Below are positions 16,569-24,288 of a stretch of 42,301 bases of DNA, in pieces; within the stretch, counting starts at the first letter, position 1; the number at the start of each line of letters is the position of its first letter. The notes below the pieces were generated by a model that did no database searches, was not told the origin of the DNA, and saw nothing but the letters and a program-made list of their open reading frames with translations. The DNA lies in the NCBI GenBank assembly GCA_028277115.1, contig JANQHG010000132.1, forward strand, positions 1-42,301. The letters are read 5' to 3'. A program made the translations under genes and the position numbers. Origin of the DNA: Azospirillaceae bacterium. Lineage in GTDB: Bacteria > Pseudomonadota > Alphaproteobacteria > Azospirillales > Azospirillaceae.

Positions 16569-17149
16569 TGGTCCCTGCGGCGCCCACCTTTCTCTGCCCG
16601 CCGGGGATCGCCATCCGCACGGCCGGTCCCGTGGAGCGGCGGCGTGCCGCCGATCTCGTGACGGTGGCCTTCCTGTTCGGCGCGCCGCCCCTCACCGCGG
16701 AAAACCAGGCCGCCCTGACGCGCGCGATCATCGACGGTTACAAGGACGAAAAGCGTGCGACCGCTTTTGTGGCTTGGTCTGGGTCCGCCATGGTTGGTGC
16801 GGTTTTGTGCGTTTGTGAAGGCGTCGAGCGCGCCGGTTTTCCAGCCGGATGGACCATGCTCCGGGCTTTGGGGGTTGCTGGCGACGCAAATGGACGCGGC
16901 GTCGGCGCAGCCCTGACCCTTCGCGTCGTGTCTCACGCGATGACAATGGCCGCAGCAGGCGTAGGGTTGTACACCGCCGAGGACAACTTACGCGCTAAAC
17001 GTCTTTATGAGCGCCTTGGTTTCATCGCCATATCGTCCGTCTTCACCCTCTATGGGCTTGCCTATCGTCGCCATGGCCTGGGCCGGGTGGGGGCGGAGGC
17101 GCTGCTAACCAATCACGAGGACGCGAACCATGCGAACAGATCCCATTAA
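16568..17149 (+). CDS. GNAT-family N-acetyltransferase in the carrier-protein cassette
   Basis: The 193-residue product has the GNAT fold. Its acetyl-CoA pyrophosphate loop is in GVAGDANGRGVGAALTLRVV (about residues 110-128), followed by GLYTAEDNLRAKRLYERLGF, the standard GNAT C-terminal signature. Substrate is unknown. It is translationally coupled to the CitD-like gene (ATGA at 16565-16570). One inference is that it acetylates the carrier protein or a product of this pathway, replacing the usual CitC ligase. Equally, it may act on an unrelated amine. Its 3' end overlaps the following small ORF by 20 bases. Confidence 0.8.
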   Translation: MVPAAPTFLCPPGIAIRTAGPVERRRAADLVTVAFLFGAPPLTAENQAALTRAIIDGYKDEKRATAFVAWSGSAMVGAVLCVCEGVERAGFPAGWTMLRALGVAGDANGRGVGAALTLRVVSHAMTMAAAGVGLYTAEDNLRAKRLYERLGFIAISSVFTLYGLAYRRHGLGRVGAEALLTNHEDANHANRSH

Positions 17150-17316
17150 TCTCGGCAAGGAACGCTACATCATCTGGGCCGACGGCCCGCTCGGCCCGAT
17201 GTCAACCAAGATTGTTGGTCGGCGGCAACCATGGGTTCTCAAACGAACGCCATGACGGCGTCCCAATCGTTTCGGATTTCGCGGGCAAGCGCGTCAGCGG
17301 CCCGAAGCGTCCTTGA
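17130..17316 (+). pseudogene. Small ORF of the cassette, interrupted by a +1 frameshift
   Basis: ATG 17130, with GAGG upstream, begins MRTDPINLGKERYIIWADGP followed by LGPMSTKIV. The frame then degenerates and stops at 17255. Skipping one base at 17217 continues a convincing protein-like frame, VGGNHGFSNERHDGVPIV and SDFAGKRVSGPKRP, to TGA at 17314-17316. Together this gives about 61 residues. I do not recognise the family. Start, ribosome site and overlap with the GNAT gene make it part of the same operon. The shift may be a real mutation, a sequencing error or a programmed event; mutation or error is the default. Confidence 0.5.
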
Positions 17317-17362
17317 CGGCCCCGTCGCCCGCGGCTGTCCGGCCCAAAGCCCTTTACGGCGC

Positions 17363-17378
17363 ATAAAGACATCTTTAT
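17363..17378 (+). promoter_or_regulatory. Palindromic operator (ATAAAGA-CA-TCTTTAT) for the ArsR-type regulator
   Basis: A perfect 7-base inverted repeat, ATAAAGA (17363-17369) and TCTTTAT (17372-17378), has a 2-base centre. It is an AT-rich island in GC-rich DNA, ends one base before an in-frame ATG (17379) and lies 60 bases before the preferred start at 17439. Form and position suit autoregulation by the downstream ArsR-family protein. They resemble the operators described for SahR-like regulators of methionine genes, but the exact consensus should be checked. Confidence 0.7.
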
Positions 17379-17438
17379 ATGCATATGCTCGACCGCCGCC
17401 GCGCCGCGGCGCCCGCGTGGGAGCTTTGTGCCTGCCCG

Positions 17439-18533
17439 ATGGAGCCCTTGCTGACAGCATTGAAGGCGGCCGCCGAGCCGACCCGGCTCCGGTTGCTCGC
17501 CCTGTGCACGCAGGGCGAGTGGACCGTCAGCGACCTCACCCAAATCCTGGGCCAAAGCCAGCCCCGGGTGTCGCGGCACCTCAAGCTGCTCGGCGACGCC
17601 GGGCTGGTGGTGCGCCAGCGCGAGGGCACCTGGGTGTGGTACCGCGTCGCCGACGACGGCGCGATCGCCGAGGTCGCGCGGGCGCTGGTCGCGCTGTTGC
17701 CCGCCGGCGACCCCGACCTCGCGCTCGATCGCGAGCGGCTCAGCGCGATCCGGCGGAGCCGGGCCGCGGCGGCGAGCGCGTACTTCCGCGACAACGCCGC
17801 GCGCTGGGACCAGCTGCGCGGGCTCCATGTGCCCGAGCGCGAGGTCGAGGATGCGCTGGCCGCGCTGTTGCCGGACCGGCGGATCGGCGATCTGCTCGAC
17901 ATCGGCACTGGGACCGGGCGGATGCTGGTGCGGTTCGGGCTGCGGGCGGCGCGCGCGACCGGGGTCGATCTGTCGCGCGAGATGCTGGCGGTGGCGCGCG
18001 CCAAGCTTGCCGAGGCCGGTCTGCGTCACTGCCACGTCCGCCACGGTGACATGTATCAGCTACCGTTCCACACTGCGAGCTTCGACCTCGCGCTGCTCTA
18101 CCAGGTGTTGCACTACGCCGAGGCGCCGGCCGAGGTGGTGCGCGAGGCCGCCCGGGTGCTGCGCCCGACCGGGCGGCTGCTGGTGGTCGACTTCGCGCCG
18201 CACGACCGCGACGAACTGCGCACCGAGCACGCGCACCGCCGGCTCGGCTTTGCCGATGCCGAGGTGGTCGGCTGGTGCCGGGCGGCCGGGCTTGAATGTT
18301 CGACCGTGGTTCATCTGCCGGGCACGCCGCTCACCGTCACGATCTGGCCGGCCGACCGGGCCGACGCCGAACATCGGCCGGCCGTCGCCGCGGCGACCGA
18401 CCCGGCCGCCGAGCCGGCCGAGCCGCCGGGGCCTGATCCGGGACCCGACCCGGCGCCGACGCCCGCCCCGTCGCCGGCCGCCCGCGTGGCTGCCGATCCC
18501 ACCGAAGCTCAACCGATACGAGGTGTCTTATGA
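17439..18533 (+). CDS. ArsR-family regulator fused to SAM-dependent methyltransferase
   Basis: The 364-residue product begins MEPLLTALKAAAEPTRLRLL, an ArsR winged-helix domain (1-95; recognition helix QSQPRVSRHLKLL). A class I methyltransferase domain follows (about 120-290), with SAM motif LLDIGTGTGRML, acidic residue in GVDLSREML and DMYQLPF. The tail (about 300-364) is rich in A, P and D and looks disordered. The metal-binding cysteine motif of true arsenic sensors is absent. Such fusions upstream of metF/metH are thought to sense S-adenosyl-homocysteine or -methionine and control methionine synthesis. The operator at 17363-17378 supports autoregulation. ATG 17439 is chosen by homology; ATGs at 17379 and 17385 also lie in frame. 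The stop overlaps metF as ATGA. Confidence 0.88.
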   Translation: MEPLLTALKAAAEPTRLRLLALCTQGEWTVSDLTQILGQSQPRVSRHLKLLGDAGLVVRQREGTWVWYRVADDGAIAEVARALVALLPAGDPDLALDRERLSAIRRSRAAAASAYFRDNAARWDQLRGLHVPEREVEDALAALLPDRRIGDLLDIGTGTGRMLVRFGLRAARATGVDLSREMLAVARAKLAEAGLRHCHVRHGDMYQLPFHTASFDLALLYQVLHYAEAPAEVVREAARVLRPTGRLLVVDFAPHDRDELRTEHAHRRLGFADAEVVGWCRAAGLECSTVVHLPGTPLTVTIWPADRADAEHRPAVAAATDPAAEPAEPPGPDPGPDPAPTPAPSPAARVAADPTEAQPIRGVL

Positions 18534-19501
18534 CCGCCGCTGCGGCTGCCGAAGCGCTCGCCCGTTTTCCGACCCCGGCTGCGACCCAAGGGCCCGCGCG
18601 GCCGCCGTCGGTCAGCTTCGAGTTCTTCCCGCCCAAGACCGAGAAGATGGAAGCCAGCCTGTGGCAGGCGGTGACCCGGCTCAAAATCCTGGCGCCCGCA
18701 TTCGTTTCGGTCACCTACGGCGCCGGCGGCACCACGCGCGAGCGCACGCACGCGACCGTGACCCGGATCCAGCGCGAAAGCGGGCTTGCCGCCGCCGCGC
18801 ATCTGACCTGCGTCGCCGCAACGCGCGAGGAGATCGATGCGATCGCGAAGAGTTACTGGGACGCCGGGATCCGCCACATCGTGGCGCTGCGCGGCGACCC
18901 GCCGGCGGCGGCCGACGGCAGCGGCGGGCTCGGCGGGCGCGGCTATCAGCCCCACCCGGGCGGCTATGCCTATGCCGCCGATCTGGTCGAGGGGTTGCGC
19001 CGGGTCGCGGAGTTCGAGATCAGCGTCGCCGCCTATCCCGAAACCCACCCCGAGGCGCCGTCGGCCGAGGTCGATCTGGACAACCTGAAGCGCAAGATCG
19101 ACGCCGGCGCGACCCGGGCGATCAGCCAGTTCTTCTTCGACAACGACGCGTATTTCCGGTTTGTCGATCGGGCGCGGGCGGCCGGGATCACGGTGCCGAT
19201 CGCGCCCGGCATCCTGCCGATCACCAACTTCGCCAAGGCGGCCGAATTCGCCGGCAAGTGCGGGGCGGCGGTGCCGCCGTGGTTCGCCGCCCTGTTCGAA
19301 GGCCTGGACGACGACCCGGCGACCCGTCAGCTGGTCGCGGCCACCGTGGCGGCGCGCCAGTGCGCCGAGCTGCGCGCGGCCGGGGTCGAGCATTTTCATT
19401 TCTACACCCTGAACCGGGCCGACCTGACGGTCGCGATTTGTCATATGCTCGGGATTCGGCCGCAGGCGGCGGCGCCCGCGGTCGCGGCGGCGGCCGGCTG
19501 A
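18530..19501 (+). CDS. metF: Methylenetetrahydrofolate reductase MetF
   Basis: This 323-residue FAD enzyme reduces 5,10-methylene-THF to 5-methyl-THF, the methyl donor of MetH. Family motifs in order are VSFEFFPPKTEKME near the start (catalytic glutamate in FEFFPP), VSVTYGAGGTTRERT, HLTCVAATREEI, IVALRGDPP, YPETHPEA and ISQFFFDNDAYFRFVD. GIKPGILPI-like VPIAPGILPITNF is followed by VEHFHFYTLNR. Length is normal. It is translationally coupled to the regulator upstream (ATGA) and followed after 48 bases by metH, so the three make one methionine operon. Confidence 0.96.
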   Translation: MTAAAAAEALARFPTPAATQGPARPPSVSFEFFPPKTEKMEASLWQAVTRLKILAPAFVSVTYGAGGTTRERTHATVTRIQRESGLAAAAHLTCVAATREEIDAIAKSYWDAGIRHIVALRGDPPAAADGSGGLGGRGYQPHPGGYAYAADLVEGLRRVAEFEISVAAYPETHPEAPSAEVDLDNLKRKIDAGATRAISQFFFDNDAYFRFVDRARAAGITVPIAPGILPITNFAKAAEFAGKCGAAVPPWFAALFEGLDDDPATRQLVAATVAARQCAELRAAGVEHFHFYTLNRADLTVAICHMLGIRPQAAAPAVAAAAG

Positions 19502-19549
19502 CGCCGCGCCGATCTGCCCAACCTGCCACTGAACGAGACGACGTCCGCC

Positions 19550-22500
19550 ATGGCCAGCATCCTCGACCACCTGACCGACCGGGTTCTTTTGTGCGACGGC
19601 GGCATGGGCAGCCGGGTCCAGGGGCTCGACCTCGAGGTCGAGCGCGACTTCTGGGGCAAGGAGAACTGCACCGAAGTTCTCTTGTTGTCGCGGCCCGACC
19701 TGGTGCGCGAGATCCACCGGAGCTACCTCGACGCCGGCGCCGACATGGTCCAGACCAACAGCTTCGGCGGCTCACCGCTGACGCTCGGCGAGTTCGAGCT
19801 GGCCGACCGGGCGTTCGAGATCAACAAACGCGCCGGCGAGATCGCGCGCGAGGCGACCGAGGGCTTCTCGGACGGTCGCCCCCGCTTCGTGCTCGGCTCG
19901 ATCGGGCCGGGCACCCGGCTGCCCAGCCTCGGCCATGTCGATTACCCGACCTTGGAGCAGGCGTTGACCGTGCAGGCCCAAGGCCTGGTCGCGGGCGGGG
20001 TCGATGCGATCCTGATCGAGACCTGCCAGGACCCGCTCCAGGTCAAGGCCGCGGTCAACGGCGCGCGCACCGCCGTCACCGAAGCCGGCGTGGACACCCC
20101 GATCTTCGTCCAGGTGACGGTCGAGACCACCGGGACCATGCTGGTCGGCACCGACATCGCGGCGGCGGCGACGGTGATCCAGGCGCTTGGCGTGTCGGTG
20201 ATCGGGCTCAACTGCGCGACCGGCCCGGTCGAGATGGTCGACCATGTCCGCTGGCTCGCCGAGCATTGGGAGGGGATGCTGTCGCTCCAGCCCAACGCCG
20301 GCCTGCCCGAGCTGGTCGACGGCAAGACCCATTACCCGCTGACCCCGGACGAGCTGGCACGCTGGCACGAGCGCTTCATCACCGAGTTCGGGGTCAACCT
20401 GATCGGCGGCTGCTGCGGCACCGACGTCGGGCACATCGCCGCGGTCGACCGGATGCTGCGCCGGCTGGGCGGCGAGCGGCCGCGCCCGGCGCCGGCGCGG
20501 CGGACCGCGCATCGGGTGCCGGCGGTGGCCTCGCTCTATGGCCAGGTCGCGCTGCGCCAGGAGAACGCGTACTTCTCGATCGGCGAGCGCTGCAACGCCA
20601 ACGGCAGCAAGAAGTGGCGCGAGCTTCAGGCGGCCCACGACTGGGACGGCTGCGTCGCGATGGCGCGCGACCAGGTGCGCGAGGGCAGCAACGCGATCGA
20701 CGTGTGCACCGCGTTCGTCGGCCGCGACGAGCGCGCCGAGATGGACGCCGTGGTGACCCGCCTGCGCGGCGACGTCACCGCACCCTTGGTGATCGATTCG
20801 ACCGAATTCGGGGTGCTGGAAAGCGCGCTCCAGCTTTATGGCGGCAAGGCGATCGTCAACTCGATCAATTTCGAGGACGGCGAGGCGCCGGCGCGCCAGC
20901 GGCTCGCGCTGGCGCGCCGGCATGGTGCTGCGGTGATCGCTCTCACGATCGACGAAGAGGGGATGGCGAAGACGCCGGACCGCAAGCTCGAGATCGCGCG
21001 CCGGCTCTATGCCATGGCGGTCGGGGAGTACGGGCTGCCGCCGAGCGACCTCTTGTTCGATCCCTTGACCTTCACGATCGCGACCGGCAACGAGGACGAC
21101 CGCAAGCTGGGCTTGTGGACGCTTGAGGGGATCGCGGCGATCGCGCGCGAGATGCCGGACTGCCAGGTGATCTTAGGCCTGTCGAACATCTCGTTCGGCC
21201 TGAACCCGGCCGCGCGTCATGTGGTGAATTCGGTGTTCCTCGACCATGCCTTAAAGCGCGGGATGACCGGGGCGATCGTGCATGTGTCGAAGATCATGCC
21301 GCTGCACCAGATCGACCCGGACGAGGTCCGGATCGTCGAGGACTTGATCTACGACCGCCGGGCCGAGGGCTATGACCCCTTGCAGGCGCTGCTTGAGAAG
21401 TTCGAGGGCCGGACCGCCAAGGAGACCAAGACCCGGACGCGCCCCGAGGCGGTCGACGAGCGGTTGCAGCAGCGGATCATCGACGGCGACCGCCAGGGGC
21501 TCGACGAGGATCTGGCCGAGGCTTTGAAAAGCTATCCGGCGCTCGAGATCATCAACACCTTCCTGCTGGGCGGCATGAAGGTGGTCGGTGATTTGTTCGG
21601 CGCTGGCAAGATGCAGCTGCCGTTCGTGTTGCAGTCGGCCGAGACCATGAAGGCGGCGGTCGCCTGGCTCGAGCCGCACATGGAAAAGACCGGGGACAGC
21701 GGCAAGGGCACGATCGTGCTGGCGACGGTCAAGGGCGACGTGCACGACATCGGCAAGAACCTGGTCGACATCATCCTGACCAACAACGGCTATCGCGTGG
21801 TCAATCTCGGGATCAAGCAGGCGTTGCCGAACATTCTGAAGGCGGCGAACGACCACAATGCCGATGCGATCGGTCTGTCCGGCTTGCTGGTCAAGTCCAC
21901 TGTGATCATGCGCGAGAATTTGGCGGAGATGGCGCGGCAGAACCTGACGGTGCCGGTGTTGTTGGGCGGTGCGGCGCTGACCCGGGCCTATGTCGAGGTT
22001 GACTGCGCCGAGGTGTATGAGACCGGTCCGGTTGCCTACGGCCCGGATGCGTTTGCCGGTTTGAGTTTGATGGACCAGGTGATGTCGGGCGGGTTCGACG
22101 CCTATGCCCGGGCGGCGCATGCGCGGCAGGTGGAGCGCACCCGGGGCCGGGCCCGACGGACGCCGGGCACGACCTCGCGGGCGGCGACCGGGTCGGTCGA
22201 TCGCGAGGCGGCGCGGGCGCGCCGGCGGCGGCTGACCGAAGGCCGACCGGTGCCGACGCCGCCGTTCTGGGGGCCGCGGGTGATTGCGCGGGTGCCGCTG
22301 CCCAATCTGGTCAAGTATTTGAACGAACGGATGCTGTACCAGATGCAATGGGGCTATCGCAAACAAGGCCGCAGCCTTGAGGATTACATGGTGTGGGCCA
22401 AGACCGAGCTCAGGCCGGTGTTGAACCGGATGATCGAGGTCAGCATGACCGACAACATCCTGGTGCCGCAGGCGGTCTATGGCTATTGGCCGTGCGCCGG

Positions 22501-23041
22501 CGACGGCAATGACCTGGTCCTGTTCGATTGTTCGGACGCCGATCGCGAGGTTGCGCGGTTCACGCTGCCGCGCCAGGACCGGGAGGATGGCGCGTGCATT
22601 GCCGACTTCGTGTGCGACGTTGCGGACGGCCGTGATGTGCTGGGGGTTCAGGTTGTGACGGTCGGCCAGCAGGCGTCGGACATCGCGCGCGACTGGTTCG
22701 AGGAGAATCGGTACCAGGACTATCTCTATTTGCACGGTCTCGGGGTCGAGATGACCGAGGCGTTGGCCGAGTATGTTCATGCGCGGATCCGGAGCGAGCT
22801 TGGGTTCGGGCATGAGGACGCGTCGGACATGGCGGAGTTGCTGCAGCAGGGCTATCGTGGCAGCCGTTACTCGTTCGGCTACCCGGCGTGTCCAAGCCTG
22901 GAGCATCAGGTGCCGTTGCTGGAGTTGCTGGGTGCGGAGCAGATCGGCGTCTCGCTGTCCGACGAGTATCAGCTGCACCCTGAGCAGAGCACCAGCGCGA
23001 TTGTGATTCACAACCCAAGCGCCAAGTATTTCATGGTGTAA
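19550..23041 (+). CDS. metH: Cobalamin-dependent methionine synthase MetH
   Basis: This 1163-residue modular enzyme transfers methyl from 5-methyl-THF to homocysteine through cobalamin. The homocysteine domain (about 1-320) has zinc ligands in LNCATGP (C222) and GGCCGTD (about C287-C288). The pterin domain is about 345-610 (YFSIGERCNANGSKK, VIDSTEFGVLE, ISFGLNPAARHVVNSVFL). The B12 domain is about 640-860, with the cobalt-ligand histidine in GDVHDIGKN (H732) and GLSGLLVKST. The SAM reactivation domain fills the C-terminus (SRYSFGYPACPSLEHQ). All modules are present in normal order. A low-complexity, arginine-rich linker (TRGRARRTPGTTSRA) lies between the B12 and reactivation domains. The organism must make or import cobalamin. 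Confidence 0.98.
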   Translation: MASILDHLTDRVLLCDGGMGSRVQGLDLEVERDFWGKENCTEVLLLSRPDLVREIHRSYLDAGADMVQTNSFGGSPLTLGEFELADRAFEINKRAGEIAREATEGFSDGRPRFVLGSIGPGTRLPSLGHVDYPTLEQALTVQAQGLVAGGVDAILIETCQDPLQVKAAVNGARTAVTEAGVDTPIFVQVTVETTGTMLVGTDIAAAATVIQALGVSVIGLNCATGPVEMVDHVRWLAEHWEGMLSLQPNAGLPELVDGKTHYPLTPDELARWHERFITEFGVNLIGGCCGTDVGHIAAVDRMLRRLGGERPRPAPARRTAHRVPAVASLYGQVALRQENAYFSIGERCNANGSKKWRELQAAHDWDGCVAMARDQVREGSNAIDVCTAFVGRDERAEMDAVVTRLRGDVTAPLVIDSTEFGVLESALQLYGGKAIVNSINFEDGEAPARQRLALARRHGAAVIALTIDEEGMAKTPDRKLEIARRLYAMAVGEYGLPPSDLLFDPLTFTIATGNEDDRKLGLWTLEGIAAIAREMPDCQVILGLSNISFGLNPAARHVVNSVFLDHALKRGMTGAIVHVSKIMPLHQIDPDEVRIVEDLIYDRRAEGYDPLQALLEKFEGRTAKETKTRTRPEAVDERLQQRIIDGDRQGLDEDLAEALKSYPALEIINTFLLGGMKVVGDLFGAGKMQLPFVLQSAETMKAAVAWLEPHMEKTGDSGKGTIVLATVKGDVHDIGKNLVDIILTNNGYRVVNLGIKQALPNILKAANDHNADAIGLSGLLVKSTVIMRENLAEMARQNLTVPVLLGGAALTRAYVEVDCAEVYETGPVAYGPDAFAGLSLMDQVMSGGFDAYARAAHARQVERTRGRARRTPGTTSRAATGSVDREAARARRRRLTEGRPVPTPPFWGPRVIARVPLPNLVKYLNERMLYQMQWGYRKQGRSLEDYMVWAKTELRPVLNRMIEVSMTDNILVPQAVYGYWPCAGDGNDLVLFDCSDADREVARFTLPRQDREDGACIADFVCDVADGRDVLGVQVVTVGQQASDIARDWFEENRYQDYLYLHGLGVEMTEALAEYVHARIRSELGFGHEDASDMAELLQQGYRGSRYSFGYPACPSLEHQVPLLELLGAEQIGVSLSDEYQLHPEQSTSAIVIHNPSAKYFMV

Positions 23042-23149
23042 AGTCAGCAGGGGTCAGCCGGCGTGGCGGGAAGAATTGATCCCGGCTCTTGGGATGTCCG
23101 GCGCCGAGGTGGTGGGCAGATTGGGCATCAGGGTAGTACACCGCGGCGA

Positions 23150-23194
23150 TTGAACCGTTCCGTTTGGTCGGAGCAACGCTGGTCGATCGGGGCC
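23150..23194 (+). repeat. Left member of an inverted repeat pair flanking the glycosyltransferase gene
   Basis: The block starts TTGAACCGTTCCGTTTGGTC and runs through GGAGCAACGCTGGTCGATCG into GGGCC. Its reverse complement recurs at 24199-24241 with about four mismatches and one extra base. The pair is about 1.1 kb apart and encloses the gene at 23217-23912 plus two other repeats. Confidence 0.7.
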
Positions 23195-23216
23195 GAGGTC
23201 GAAAGCTGTGCCGGCC

Positions 23217-23912
23217 TCACCACCGCAAACCGAGGGCCCGCCAGGTTTGAAGGTCGGCGCGCTCGTCGAGGTCGGCGCGGGTCGCGATCCGGGCGACCGG
23301 GCAGCGGCGGGGCAGGGAGGCCAGAGTATCGGCGAGTGCGTCGGGTGACGACCAGCGCACGTCGGCAAACGCGCCGGGAGGCCAGCCGCCGAGGCGGCGC
23401 CAGCCGATCAGCCAATAGCCGCCGTCGGTCGCCGGGCCAACCACGAAGCGGGCCCGCCCGAGCGCCGCGAACGCGGTGGCAACATCGCGTGGGGTGAGCG
23501 CCGGGATGTCCGAGCCGATCAGGACTGCCTGGGGCCGGGCATGGTCGCGGAGCGCGCGCGCCATCCGCCGGCCGAGGTCGCCCGAGCCCTGGCCAACCGT
23601 CGTAAGCGGGCGGCGCGGCCCGCCGGCGATCCGGGTCCAGCGCCGGTGGCGGGCGCGGTCCGGGGTGACCGCGAGCACGGTGCGCCAGCGGCGGTCGCGG
23701 GCGAGCGCGCGGACAGTCGCCGCCAGCAGACAACGCGCGATCCGGGTCGCCGCGACCGCGCCGACCTCGCGGCCGAGCCGGGTCTTGACCCGACCGAGGT
23801 GCGGCAGCTTGGTGAACAGGACCAGCGTGCGGCGGCGCGAACCGAGGCATCGACGCGCCGGTGGTCGCCTTCGTCGTCGTCGGCCTCCCTTTGGACTGAA
23901 GCCGAAACCCAC
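23217..23912 (-). CDS. TIGR04282-family glycosyltransferase (rSAM/selenodomain-associated transferase 1; DUF2064)
   Basis: The core begins RRTLVLFTKLPHLGRVKTRLG, the signature of this nucleotidyl/glycosyl-transferase-like family. It continues with GSGDLGRRMARAL, VLIGSDIPALTPRDV, ATDGGYWLIGW and an aspartate-rich end, RADLDERADL. Members are annotated as arsenosugar biosynthesis glycosyltransferases. They are nearly always paired with TIGR04283 proteins, as here (24289-25059, upstream on the same strand). The start is uncertain. No ATG lies near the conserved core; GTG 23912 gives 231 residues of normal length. The open frame continues upstream only through repeat DNA to 24086. Insertion of repeats may have changed or removed the native start. 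The substrate is not known. Confidence 0.78.
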   Translation of the reverse strand: MGFGFSPKGGRRRRRRPPARRCLGSRRRTLVLFTKLPHLGRVKTRLGREVGAVAATRIARCLLAATVRALARDRRWRTVLAVTPDRARHRRWTRIAGGPRRPLTTVGQGSGDLGRRMARALRDHARPQAVLIGSDIPALTPRDVATAFAALGRARFVVGPATDGGYWLIGWRRLGGWPPGAFADVRWSSPDALADTLASLPRRCPVARIATRADLDERADLQTWRALGLRW

Positions 23913-23946
23913 GTCGAAGGTCGTGGCGCTTGCGCCCTCAAGGTCA

Positions 23947-23980
23947 GGGGGCAGCGCCCCCCGAACGGCCGACAGGCCGC
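23947..23980 (+). repeat. GC-rich palindromic repeat, copy 2
   Basis: The block begins GGGGGCAGCGCCCCCCGAAC and ends GGCCGACAGGCCGC. It differs from 36589-36622 at one base (GACAGG for GTCAGG). It is preceded, as in the other copies, by GCGCCCTCAAGGTCA. Two short palindromes, GGGGGCAGCGCCCCC and GGCCGACAGGCC, can form adjacent hairpins. It lies directly upstream of the probable start of the transferase gene. Confidence 0.75.
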
Positions 23981-24020
23981 GTGATACCAAATCCGATTGT
24001 TTGGTTCCGGTTATCCGCGC

Positions 24021-24125
24021 CTGAGGAAGCTGTTCACCGATCCTGTAGGTTGGGGCGATCGGCCGGCACGGTTTGCCTGTTTGCATCGCCGGTGGGGGCC
24101 GATCGCCCCAACATCGGCGGTTCAG
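24021..24125 (+). repeat. 105-base mobile-looking hairpin repeat, copy 1
   Basis: The block begins CTGAGGAAGCTGTTCACCGA and ends CATCGGCGGTTCAG. It matches 42197-42301 with only two differences over 105 bases. Its centre is a perfect 16-base inverted repeat: GTTGGGGCGATCGGCC (24049-24064) and GGCCGATCGCCCCAAC (24097-24112). The loop carries a smaller CCGGC/GCCGG pairing. No coding sequence is visible. Size and fold suit a REP/MITE-like element moved by a transposase elsewhere. The copies are in the same orientation. Confidence 0.85.
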
Positions 24126-24198
24126 CCTTGCGGCACCGTCGATGTCGGGGCGCGGGCCCGGGACCGGGCGCTCCCGATCGACCAGGGGGCGGCCCCAA

Positions 24199-24241
24199 GC
24201 CCCGACCGACCGGCGTGCTCCGACCGAACGGAACGGTTCAA
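24199..24241 (-). repeat. Right member of an inverted repeat pair flanking the glycosyltransferase gene
   Basis: Read on the reverse strand this is TTGAACCGTTCCGTTCGGTC, then GGAGCACGCCGGTCGGTCGG and GGC. It matches 23150-23194 as an imperfect inverted repeat. Together with the hairpin repeat and copy 2 of the GC-rich repeat, it fills the 376-base space between the two glycosyltransferase genes. Confidence 0.7.
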
Positions 24242-24288
24242 CCGGATTTTGTATGACTGGCTCCAGCGTTGATCAGCCAAACTCGGTT

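Noticed and set aside
17439-18533. Reading the ArsR fusion and the TIGR04282/04283 pair as one arsenic resistance/arsenosugar locus
   Set aside because: The ArsR domain lacks an arsenic-binding cysteine motif, and its operon partners are metF and metH; the transferases are on the other strand behind metH, with repeats between.
17827-21126. 1099-codon forward frame across the ArsR-methyltransferase, metF and metH genes
   Set aside because: It overlaps three well-supported genes in another frame and has no recognisable motif.
23128-23850. Alternative frame with an ATG (MPRFAPPHAG) over the TIGR04282 gene
   Set aside because: The family motifs (LGRVKTRLG, GSDIPALT, DGGYWLIGW) are all in the other reverse frame; this one is a shadow.
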